Positions 1-5,497 of a stretch of DNA of 5,497 nt are shown piece after piece. The translations under genes and the position numbers were made by a program. The DNA comes from Actinomycetota bacterium (GTDB lineage: Bacteria > Actinomycetota > Acidimicrobiia > Acidimicrobiales > Ilumatobacteraceae): NCBI GenBank assembly GCA_026393655.1, contig JAPKZT010000020.1:1-5497 (forward strand), read 5' to 3'. The first letter of the stretch is position 1; every line of letters starts with the position of its first letter. Under the pieces are notes generated by a model. It made no database searches, was not told where the DNA came from, and saw only the letters and a list, made by a program, of their open reading frames with translations.

Positions 1-137
1 AATTCGCTGATGATTTACGACACCTTATTGAACTCGACGTGTCTCATTTCGTTTTAGATTTCGGTCACCCAAAATCAACAGAGCCAGTGTTGCGGTTCAT
101 TGAGCAAGTAATGCAACCCGTCAAAACAGCTCAATAA
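1..137 (+). CDS. C-terminal fragment of a luciferase-like (probably F420-dependent) oxidoreductase
   Basis: The frame reading from base 3 is open from the left edge to a TAA at 135-137 and gives 44 residues; the start lies outside the window. The segment has an amphipathic helix, then HFVLDFGHP, then a helix ending IEQVMQPVK. A 'v..fvldf.hp...e..l..i..f...v.p' ending is typical of luciferase-like monooxygenase family proteins of the actinobacterial F420-dependent type, where this is the last strand and helix of the TIM barrel. Members transfer hydride between F420H2 (or flavin) and varied substrates; the substrate here cannot be told. No cofactor-binding residue is visible in this fragment, so the family call rests on resemblance of the tail alone. 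The gene runs toward the TPR gene, with 39 bp between the two stop codons. Confidence 0.55.
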   Translation, partial: FADDLRHLIELDVSHFVLDFGHPKSTEPVLRFIEQVMQPVKTAQ

Positions 138-176
138 TTTCTGCCAGCCGCCAGGAATCGAACCCCGTTTTTGTGG

Positions 177-1658
177 TTATTCGCCGAGAGTATTTAAGCG
201 GTCAGCAACATCAGCGAACTTTGGCTCGCTGCTTTGAATCTTGACGAACAAGCGACGCGCACTTGCAACATCACCGGCGCGATCATAAAGATCCGCCAAA
301 ACATACCATTCACGAAGGTGATGCTCTTGTACTTTGTGTGGGTCACTAGTGCCGTGAGTCATCATTCGAACCGCAGCCTGCAACTCGCCTTGATCAGCCA
401 AAGCACCCGCGGCAACAATTCGTCCTTCAGCTAATAACCCTGGCTGTGGAGACATCAGTTTCATTGACTCCCAAAGTTCTGTAACTTTTTCGTAGCGACG
501 CAATGCGCGATAACAGTCAGCCAGCACTGGATGATTAACAACTTCAGCAGGCTTGATGCCTCGCGCGATTTCAAGTTGATCAGCAGCGTCTTGCCAACGG
601 CCCAGTCGGTACATCGACAGACCCGCGACTTCGTGGACAACTGCGATACCTATCACCTTTGGTAGAAGTGGCATTATCAATTTGCGCGCTTCAGAATATC
701 GGTGTGCTTCGAATGCGTGTAAAGAACGAGCAAGTCGCTCAATCGCCCGATCGGCAGTGGCGCCAAGTTGTTCTTTAATTTTGTTTGCGTCGCCAGCCTC
801 AACATTTTTGATGCTGATTGTCATTGCGCGATCGTCGTCATCTTCGAAGCGCGGTGAACGCTTTGAACTTGTTCGCGGGCCCGATGATGATCTACGTGTC
901 GAACCTTCGTCTTGCCAACTCTCGCGAGTGTGCTTAGCCGGTGGATACGGATCGGTGCCGTAGCGACGACCGCCGGTACGACGAGCTACATCATCAGATT
1001 TTTGTTGCGCAGTAGTGCGAGTATCTGGACCATCATCACGACGGGCGCGAACTGGACGATCAGAACTGTCACGACGCGGACGACGATCTGAGCTGTCACG
1101 ACGCGGCGCACGATCGCGATCAAACGAACGCGCTGGACGATCGGATCGATCACTAGAGCTACGACGCGGACGATCTGGACGATCCCCCGAATCACGACGC
1201 GGCGGACGATCACGATCAAACGAACGAGCCGGACGATCAGAACTATCACGACGCGGCGGACGATCGCGGTCGAACGAACGAGCTGGACGGTCAGATCGAT
1301 CACTAGAGCTACGACGCGGACGATCTGGACGATCAGAACTATCACGACGCGGCGGACGATCACGATCAAACGAACGCGCTGGACGATCTGATCGATCACT
1401 AGAACTACGACGCGGACGATCTGGACGGTCAGAACTGTCACGACGCGGCGGACGATCGCGATCAAAACTTCTTGCCGGGCGATCAGAACTGTCTCGGCGT
1501 GGGCGATCTGATCGGTCTGGCCGATCACTTCGACCAGCACCTGCTGGACGTGCGGGACGACTGCCTTTTACGAAAGGGCGTGCAGGACGACCGGTGCGCT
1601 CACCGCTTGATCGTCGAGGCTCACGACTTGATGAAGATTCAGAATCGTCGCGTGGCAT
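177..1658 (-). CDS. TPR-domain protein with long Arg/Asp/Ser/Pro-rich repeat N-terminus
   Basis: This is a 493-residue protein with an ATG start at 1656-1658 and TAA stop at 177-179. An in-frame TAG lies 12 bp upstream, so the frame cannot start much earlier. Residues 1-54 are Arg/Ser/Pro-rich. Residues 55-195 are an ordered array of 18- and 32-residue units starting RDSSDRP. Residues 196-270 are a degenerate basic linker, followed by an acidic EDDDD patch at 272-276. From about 300 to the end the protein is helical with TPR-like pairs: about 302-334, 345-370 (SMYRLGRWQDAADQLEIARG), 377-404 and 450-480. TPR domains are protein-binding scaffolds; the first half should be disordered, and Arg-rich tracts of this sort often bind RNA, which is inference here. 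No signal peptide or membrane segment is visible, so it should be cytoplasmic. I recall a TPR protein of about 250 residues near tyrS in mycobacteria (Rv1691), comparable to this C-terminal half. No clear Shine-Dalgarno precedes the start. The monooxygenase gene ends 54 bp upstream on the same strand, so co-transcription is possible. Exact function is unknown. Confidence 0.85.
   Translation of the reverse strand: MPRDDSESSSSREPRRSSGERTGRPARPFVKGSRPARPAGAGRSDRPDRSDRPRRDSSDRPARSFDRDRPPRRDSSDRPDRPRRSSSDRSDRPARSFDRDRPPRRDSSDRPDRPRRSSSDRSDRPARSFDRDRPPRRDSSDRPARSFDRDRPPRRDSGDRPDRPRRSSSDRSDRPARSFDRDRAPRRDSSDRRPRRDSSDRPVRARRDDGPDTRTTAQQKSDDVARRTGGRRYGTDPYPPAKHTRESWQDEGSTRRSSSGPRTSSKRSPRFEDDDDRAMTISIKNVEAGDANKIKEQLGATADRAIERLARSLHAFEAHRYSEARKLIMPLLPKVIGIAVVHEVAGLSMYRLGRWQDAADQLEIARGIKPAEVVNHPVLADCYRALRRYEKVTELWESMKLMSPQPGLLAEGRIVAAGALADQGELQAAVRMMTHGTSDPHKVQEHHLREWYVLADLYDRAGDVASARRLFVKIQSSEPKFADVADRLNTLGE
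1074..1496 (-). repeat. In-frame coding tandem repeat array (96-nt and 54-nt units)
   Basis: The array encodes residues 55-195 of the TPR protein. Reading in the coding direction the units are: 1443-1496 (54 nt, 18 aa), 1347-1442 (96 nt, 32 aa), 1251-1346 (96 nt), 1197-1250 (54 nt), 1101-1196 (96 nt) and a 27-nt remnant at 1074-1100. All begin RDSSDRP or RDSGDRP; full units end ARSFDRDR(P/A)PR. The long unit is the short unit plus a 14-residue insert (DRPRRSSSDRSDRP). Related degenerate DRP repeats extend on both sides, to about 1044 and 1535. Each long unit has 11 Arg, 7 Asp, 7 Ser and 5 Pro. Most Asp-Arg pairs are written GAT CGN, which makes the array dense in GATC on both strands. The units abut without spacers. 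Confidence 0.93.
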
Positions 1659-1712
1659 GGCACATTGACACTATCGCTAAAAATGCTCAACTTTGCTCGC
1701 AACGCGCAGATG

Positions 1713-3179
1713 CTACTTAGTGAACAGCATCACTCCATCGTCAACTGGCGACTTTCGAAACATCTTTTTATCTAGTTCATAGTTCTGTGGGTTTATCCAC
1801 GGTTCATGGTCGCCTTGCTTTGGCATCTTGTGCATCATTCGCTTCATATAACCCGACGAAAACACCTCAATCCATTTGCGTTCAGGCATATTTTGATCCT
1901 CGTCACGCAGCGTTGGCGTACATGCAGCCGTCTTACTCTTGCGCATCTGATTTAACAACCGACAGACATATTCGCAAGTTAGGTCGGCGCGCAGTGTCCA
2001 TGAGGCGTTGATGTAACCCCATGACGACGCCAAATTTGGAATGCCCGAAAAAGCAAAGCCTTTGTATGTCCAAGTCTTGGCAAAATCAACTGGCTGCGAA
2101 TCAACGACAAACTCCATCTCACCGAGCGTGCACAAATTTAAACCCGTAGCCGTGACAATGATGTCAGCATCAAGATGCTCTCCCGAGTTAAGTTCTATAC
2201 CAGTCGTGGTAATCGTCTTAATCGTGTCGGTGACGATATCTGCTTTGCCTGACTTGATCGCAACAAACAAATCGCTATCTGGAATCAGACAAAGTCTCTG
2301 ATCCCACGGGTTGTAACTCGGCGTGAAGTGTTTATCAACATCAAAATCTGGACCAAGTTCGAGTCGCACAGAATCAATCAATACTTGCTTCACACCTTCG
2401 GGCGCTTCACGACAAAGTTTGTATAACACTTGTTGCCGTGTTGTATTTTCGATTCGCGTAAGCGCATAGGCGATTTTCTTTGGCCAAATTCGGCGCATTC
2501 TTTTTGCAAATGGATCAATGGCCGGTCGTGAAAACATATATGTCGGCGAACGCTGCAACATCGTTACTCGCGCTGCGTCTTTGGCCATCGCGGGCACGAG
2601 CGTTACCGCAGTTGCCCCCGAACCAATTACGACGACGCGCTTGTTTTTGTAATCTAAATCTTGTGGCCACTGTTGCGGGTGCACAACTTTGCCCTTGAAC
2701 TGATCAATGCCAGGAAACTCAGGTGTGAAACCTTGCTTATAGCTGTAGTACCCAGAGCACATAAATAGATACCCGCAGGTGGATTCGCTAGTAACGCCAG
2801 TTGTCTTGTCGGTGACATTTAGAGTCCATCGCGAATTCTGCGTTGACCACTGAGCACTAGATACATGTTGGTTGTAGTGAATCTTTTGTTCAAGATTATT
2901 TTCACGAATCGTCTCTTCGAGATAGTCAAGAATTGCAGGACCATCGGCGATCGCTTTGTCGGCTGTCCATGGTTTGAATCTGTAACCAAGTGTGTGCATA
3001 TCGCTATCTGAACGAACGCCTGGATATTTGAAAAGGTCCCAAGTGCCCCCAAAAGTGGCTCGACCTTCAAGAATTTTGAAACTGCGATCTTTGCACATCG
3101 TTTGTAAGTGATAGGCGGCGCCGATACCCGAAATGCCCGCACCGATAATGATCACATCAAAATGATTGTCAATATTCAC
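1713..3179 (-). CDS. EtaA/EthA-like FAD-dependent Baeyer-Villiger monooxygenase
   Basis: A complete 488-residue flavoprotein monooxygenase, almost the length of Mycobacterium tuberculosis EtaA/EthA (489 aa as I recall) and similar along its whole length. Visible motifs are the FAD-binding GAGISG (13-18), GGTWDLFKYPGVRSDSD (44-60), the Baeyer-Villiger fingerprint FKGKVVHPQQWP (161-172), the NADPH-binding GSGATA (186-191), the segment YNPWDQRLC (289-297) whose Arg295 is a candidate for the active-site arginine, and ATGLN (344-348). Such enzymes use NADPH and O2 to insert oxygen next to a ketone carbonyl, giving an ester or lactone; EtaA also oxidises sulfur in thioamides. The protein should be cytosolic. 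The start is GTG at 3177-3179, the first in-frame start giving an N-terminus that aligns with EtaA. A candidate promoter lies so close that the transcript may be leaderless. The gene is divergent from a cytochrome P450. Unlike mycobacterial ethA, no TetR-type ethR lies next to it. The natural substrate is unknown. Confidence 0.93.
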   Translation of the reverse strand: MNIDNHFDVIIIGAGISGIGAAYHLQTMCKDRSFKILEGRATFGGTWDLFKYPGVRSDSDMHTLGYRFKPWTADKAIADGPAILDYLEETIRENNLEQKIHYNQHVSSAQWSTQNSRWTLNVTDKTTGVTSESTCGYLFMCSGYYSYKQGFTPEFPGIDQFKGKVVHPQQWPQDLDYKNKRVVVIGSGATAVTLVPAMAKDAARVTMLQRSPTYMFSRPAIDPFAKRMRRIWPKKIAYALTRIENTTRQQVLYKLCREAPEGVKQVLIDSVRLELGPDFDVDKHFTPSYNPWDQRLCLIPDSDLFVAIKSGKADIVTDTIKTITTTGIELNSGEHLDADIIVTATGLNLCTLGEMEFVVDSQPVDFAKTWTYKGFAFSGIPNLASSWGYINASWTLRADLTCEYVCRLLNQMRKSKTAACTPTLRDEDQNMPERKWIEVFSSGYMKRMMHKMPKQGDHEPWINPQNYELDKKMFRKSPVDDGVMLFTK

Positions 3180-3195
3180 TGCCGTAGGTTATAGA
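3166..3195 (+). promoter_or_regulatory. Candidate promoter of the cytochrome P450 gene
   Basis: A TTGTCA -35-like element (3166-3171, five of six matches) is followed after 18 bp by TATAGA (3190-3195, four of six matches). Transcription would start near 3202, giving a leader of about 50 bases before the chosen GTG at 3253. The -35 lies inside the first codons of the divergent monooxygenase gene, and the -10 overlaps the opposing -10 at 3188-3193. It is weaker than the minus-strand promoter. Confidence 0.3.
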
Positions 3196-3215
3196 AATTA
3201 CCGGTGTTTCGCCAA
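3188..3215 (-). promoter_or_regulatory. Candidate promoter of the Baeyer-Villiger monooxygenase gene
   Basis: On the minus strand a TATAAC -10 element (3188-3193, five of six matches to TATAAT) follows a TTGGCG -35-like element (3210-3215, four of six matches to TTGACA) with a 16-bp spacer. Transcription would start near 3181, about two bases before the GTG codon at 3179. That predicts a leaderless or nearly leaderless mRNA, which is common in actinobacteria. The call is by eye from consensus only. Confidence 0.5.
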
Positions 3216-3218
3216 CAC
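3204..3218. repeat. Small inverted repeat in the divergent intergenic region (possible operator)
   Basis: GTGTT (3204-3208) and AACAC (3214-3218) are perfect 5-bp inverted arms around the 5-bp centre TCGCC. The element overlaps the -35-like box of the minus-strand promoter and lies just downstream of the predicted plus-strand transcription start, so a bound dimeric repressor could affect both genes. Arms this short can arise by chance. Confidence 0.3.
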
Positions 3219-3240
3219 GAACAATGGTTGAGTGATTAAC

Positions 3241-3245
3241 TAAGG
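3241..3245 (+). promoter_or_regulatory. Ribosome binding site deciding the P450 start
   Basis: TAAGG is a five-base match to the anti-Shine-Dalgarno complement. It ends 7 bases before the GTG at 3253-3255, a normal spacing, but only 1 base before the in-frame TTG at 3247, which is too close. The site therefore favours GTG 3253 as the start. Confidence 0.55.
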
Positions 3246-3252
3246 TTTGGTT

Positions 3253-4458
3253 GTGAGCGAGATTTCATTCAATCCGTTTGATCCTGAGTTCAGAAAAGAT
3301 CCACACCCGTTTTACGACCGTTTGCGTACAGACCAGCCAGTCCACAGAACGCCAATTGGGTTTGTCGTTTTAACTAGATACGACGATGTAGTCAATACAT
3401 TGCGAAATAACGATTTCAGTCGCGATATCGAGTTGAACGCAAATTTGCCCGAAACACCAACCCGAAAATTCAAGCGAGAAAATATCAGGAGTAAATCAAT
3501 CTTAAATCTTGATCCGCCTGACCACACACGCCTGCGCAGGCTCGTTTCTAAATCGTTCACACCGAGCGCAATCGAGAGACTGCGACCAAGAATCCAAGAA
3601 CTTGTCGACGCATCATTGGCTAATGCCAAGCGAACGGGCGAAATTGAACTCGTCGAAGAACTCGCCTTCCCTGTGCCGTTTCTTGTGATCTCAGATTTGT
3701 TGGCAATGCCAACTGACCGTGGGGATGAATTGCGCGAATGGTCGCAAATTATTACAGCGACACTTGAACCAACAACTGGCGTCGAAGACCTTGAACGCGG
3801 CGAAGTCGCAATCGGCAAAATGCGCCCTTATCTCGAAGAGATTATTCAGCATCGTCGCCAACACATGGGAGACGACATGTTGTCGTCATTGATAGCCGTA
3901 GAAGAGCAAGGTGAAAAACTCAATAACGATGAATTGATGTCATTTGTTATTTTGTTGTATATCGCGGGCCACGAAACGACCGTCAACTTAATTGGTAACT
4001 CGGTTCATGCGCTTCTGAGCCACCCCGAACAACTTGCAATTATGCGGCGCGAATCTTGCACAGCAAACATGGTCGATGAGTTATTGCGATACAACGGACC
4101 AGTTCAACACACGATTCGCACGTCACTAGTTGATGTCGACCTTGAAGTTGAAGGTTCTAAAATCACGATCGAAAAAGGTGCACTTGTACTTGCCAGTTTG
4201 GCTGCTGCAAATCACGATGCAAGCGTCTTTTCGAACCCGCATAACTTAGATTTCTCCAGAACTAATTCAAATCGACATGTCGCCTTCTCAGCAGGTGTTC
4301 ACTACTGTCTCGGCGCTTCTTTAGCAAAACTTGAAACTGAAATCGCTGTAGGCACATTGGTACGCGAATTCAAGAACATTGAAATTGTTGGCGAACCAGA
4401 GTGGCGTGACCGGTTGACGATCCGCGGCGCCGTAAAACTGAACTTAACAGTTAGCTAG
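3253..4458 (+). CDS. Cytochrome P450 (bacterial soluble class I type)
   Basis: A complete soluble P450 of 401 residues from GTG 3253 (403 from the less likely TTG 3247), the usual length of bacterial enzymes, with no membrane anchor. Numbering from the GTG: FNPFDPEFRKDPHP near the N-terminus; C-helix DPPDHTRLR at 87-95 (His91 and Arg95 expected to contact heme propionates); I-helix AGHETT at 238-243 with the acid/Thr pair for O2 activation; ExxR motif ELLR at 276-279; and the heme loop FSAGVHYCLG with Cys352 as the predicted axial thiolate. These enzymes hydroxylate or epoxidise hydrophobic molecules using O2 and electrons from a ferredoxin and reductase; neither partner is encoded here. The pattern resembles actinobacterial CYP families, but I cannot assign one or a substrate. 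The gene is divergent from the monooxygenase gene across about 73 bp. Its TAG stop directly abuts the tyrS stop codon, leaving no room for a conventional intergenic terminator. Confidence 0.95.
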   Translation: MSEISFNPFDPEFRKDPHPFYDRLRTDQPVHRTPIGFVVLTRYDDVVNTLRNNDFSRDIELNANLPETPTRKFKRENIRSKSILNLDPPDHTRLRRLVSKSFTPSAIERLRPRIQELVDASLANAKRTGEIELVEELAFPVPFLVISDLLAMPTDRGDELREWSQIITATLEPTTGVEDLERGEVAIGKMRPYLEEIIQHRRQHMGDDMLSSLIAVEEQGEKLNNDELMSFVILLYIAGHETTVNLIGNSVHALLSHPEQLAIMRRESCTANMVDELLRYNGPVQHTIRTSLVDVDLEVEGSKITIEKGALVLASLAAANHDASVFSNPHNLDFSRTNSNRHVAFSAGVHYCLGASLAKLETEIAVGTLVREFKNIEIVGEPEWRDRLTIRGAVKLNLTVS

Positions 4459-5497
4459 TTAGCCCGCAATATCGACAAGGTGATAACTGGTTTTGCCCTT
4501 GCGTAGAAGTAACCAACGCCCATGCAACAGCGGAATCTTCGAAAGATTGACTTGATCATCAATTTGCTCGCCATTTGCTCGCACGCTGCGTTGCGCAATC
4601 AAGCGTCGTGCTTCTGTGTTTGAAGCCGCAAGATTCGTTTGAACCAAAATCCCAATCGCATCGCCAAGTGCAGCGGCACCCATCTGCGTGACGGCCACTT
4701 CATTAGCAATTGCTTGCATCGTCGCAAATGATGACGAAGTCGGATTAGCCCCAAATAATACTTCGGCGGCGTCTTGGGCGTCTTGGGCTGCCTGTTGTCC
4801 ATGAACAAGTGTCGTCAACTCGCTGGCAAGCGATCGCTGTGCGATTCGCGATTCTGGATTAATCAACTGTTGACCGACAATATCTTTGACAACTTCAACT
4901 GGTCGCAGCGAGAACTGCATCAACATCTTTTCAATATCAGCATCAGCGATTTGCATAAAATATTGTCGAAATTGATAAGCCGATGTACGACTTGCATCTA
5001 GCCAAATTGCGCCGTCAGCTGTTTTACCAAACTTTGTGCCGTCAGCACGCGTCACCAATGGCCAGGTCAAACCGTAGGCCGATCGGCTGAGCCGTTTGCG
5101 AATCATATCGATTCCTGCGGTGATGTTTCCCCATTGATCAGAGCCACCCATTTGCATCTCGCAGTTGTGGTGCTCTGCGAGATGACGGAAATCATTTGCT
5201 TGCAACAACATATAACTGAACTCGGTAAACGAAAGCCCGTTGGCGTCGGCAATTCGGCTCTTCACCGATTCTTTAGCCAGCATCTGATTTACGGTTATGT
5301 GTTTGCCTACATCTCGCAAAAAGTCGAGTACCGTAATTTTGCTCGTCCAATCTGCGTTATCGACCAGCGTTGCTTGCGTCGGACCTTTTTCAAAATCCAA
5401 GATTCGCTCTAATTGCTTTTTAATTTTCTGCACATTGTGTTGCAAAGTTTCACCATCTAAAAGATTTCGTTCTTCACTTCGCCCAGAAGGATCACCA
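4459..5497 (-). CDS. tyrS: Tyrosyl-tRNA synthetase, N-terminus cut by window edge
   Basis: The frame is open from the right edge to TAA at 4459-4461, giving 345 C-terminal residues of about 420 expected. In-frame TTG and other codons near 5445 are internal: the preceding codons read GDPSGRSEERNLLDGET, a hallmark of bacterial TyrRS. Numbering from the first visible codon (Gly1), the signatures are MGGSDQWGNI (about 116-125, tyrosine/ATP pocket), KFGKT (155-159, bases 5020-5034, the KMSKS loop of this subgroup), and a C-terminal S4-type RNA-binding domain (about 290-345, with EARRLIAQRSVRANG). The enzyme activates tyrosine with ATP and charges tRNA-Tyr in the cytosol. The HIGH motif and true start lie beyond the window. 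A tandem 9-nt duplication at 4771-4788 encodes AQDAQD in the region between the catalytic and S4 domains. The next gene on this strand, past the P450/monooxygenase pair, is the monooxygenase itself and then the TPR gene. Confidence 0.97.
   Translation of the reverse strand, partial: GDPSGRSEERNLLDGETLQHNVQKIKKQLERILDFEKGPTQATLVDNADWTSKITVLDFLRDVGKHITVNQMLAKESVKSRIADANGLSFTEFSYMLLQANDFRHLAEHHNCEMQMGGSDQWGNITAGIDMIRKRLSRSAYGLTWPLVTRADGTKFGKTADGAIWLDASRTSAYQFRQYFMQIADADIEKMLMQFSLRPVEVVKDIVGQQLINPESRIAQRSLASELTTLVHGQQAAQDAQDAAEVLFGANPTSSSFATMQAIANEVAVTQMGAAALGDAIGILVQTNLAASNTEARRLIAQRSVRANGEQIDDQVNLSKIPLLHGRWLLLRKGKTSYHLVDIAG

Noticed and set aside
138..176. Rho-independent terminator between the convergent genes
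   Set aside because: There is a T run after a GC-rich stretch, but the only stem I can draw has at least one internal mismatch in five pairs.
141..219. Intact tRNA gene on the minus strand
   Set aside because: Only a T-arm-like motif is present; its stem has a mismatch, there is no complementary acceptor strand, D arm or anticodon arm, and the 5' part would lie inside the TPR coding region.
822..824. Internal ATG (Met279) as the true start of a TPR-only protein
   Set aside because: No ribosome binding site precedes it, and the silent-only divergence between upstream repeat units shows that the N-terminal region is translated.
1074..1496. CRISPR-like array
   Set aside because: The units are 96 and 54 nt, abut without unique spacers, and translate into one continuous protein.
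986..1540. Second minus-strand open frame (184 codons, Val/Ile/Arg-rich) overlapping the TPR gene
   Set aside because: It is a frame-shifted reading of the same repeats, with an implausible monotonous composition and no homology that I recognise.
1015..1668. Long open frame on the + strand (217 codons, Arg/Ser/Gly-rich) opposite the repeat array
   Set aside because: Repeat units are multiples of three and carry few stop-forming triplets, so several frames stay open together. Differences between copies fall on third positions of the minus-strand frame, showing that frame is the one selected.
3247..3252. TTG at 3247 as start of the P450
   Set aside because: The TAAGG ribosome site would be only one base away; GTG at 3253 has a normal 7-base spacing.
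3312..3818. Minus-strand open frame of 168 codons inside the P450 gene
   Set aside because: It is fully antisense to a complete P450 with all family motifs, and its product is not recognisable.
5443..5445. TTG as the start of tyrS
   Set aside because: The frame continues upstream to the window edge with conserved TyrRS sequence (GDPSGRSEERNLL), so the codon is an internal leucine.

Overview
The window most likely comes from an actinobacterium (Actinomycetota). The reasons are a C-terminal fragment resembling F420-dependent luciferase-like oxidoreductases, a close relative of mycobacterial EtaA/EthA, a bacterial class I cytochrome P450, and a TPR protein on the same strand as tyrS, an association I recall from several actinobacterial genomes. 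Base composition looks intermediate to low for this phylum and the genes are tightly packed. A low-GC lineage such as an aquatic Acidimicrobiia-type organism would fit, but the class is a guess.

Layout: (1) bases 1-137, + strand, the last 44 codons of a luciferase-like oxidoreductase. (2) 138-176, a 39-bp convergent gap with a tRNA T-arm-like motif. (3) 177-1658, - strand, a 493-residue protein: a disordered Arg/Asp/Ser/Pro repeat tract in the first half and TPR helices in the second. (4) 1713-3179, - strand, a complete EtaA-like Baeyer-Villiger monooxygenase with a GTG start. (5) 3180-3252, a short divergent control region with candidate promoters on both strands and a small inverted repeat. 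(6) 3253-4458, + strand, a complete cytochrome P450. (7) 4459 to the right edge, - strand, tyrosyl-tRNA synthetase lacking its N-terminus; its stop codon abuts the P450 stop with no gap. No stretch over 300 bases lacks a gene.

The P450 and the Baeyer-Villiger monooxygenase form a divergent pair that could act one after the other on a hydrophobic substrate (hydroxylation, oxidation to a ketone by an enzyme not seen here, then oxygen insertion to an ester or lactone). No ferredoxin, reductase, hydrolase or TetR regulator is present. The pair lies between tyrS and the TPR gene, so it may be an insertion into an older housekeeping neighbourhood.

The most unusual object is the repeat tract of the TPR protein. 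It is built from 96-nt and 54-nt units that differ by a precise 42-nt module. Two adjacent 96-nt copies differ at nine bases, all synonymous third-codon positions. I found no convincing evidence of a wholly new multi-gene system.
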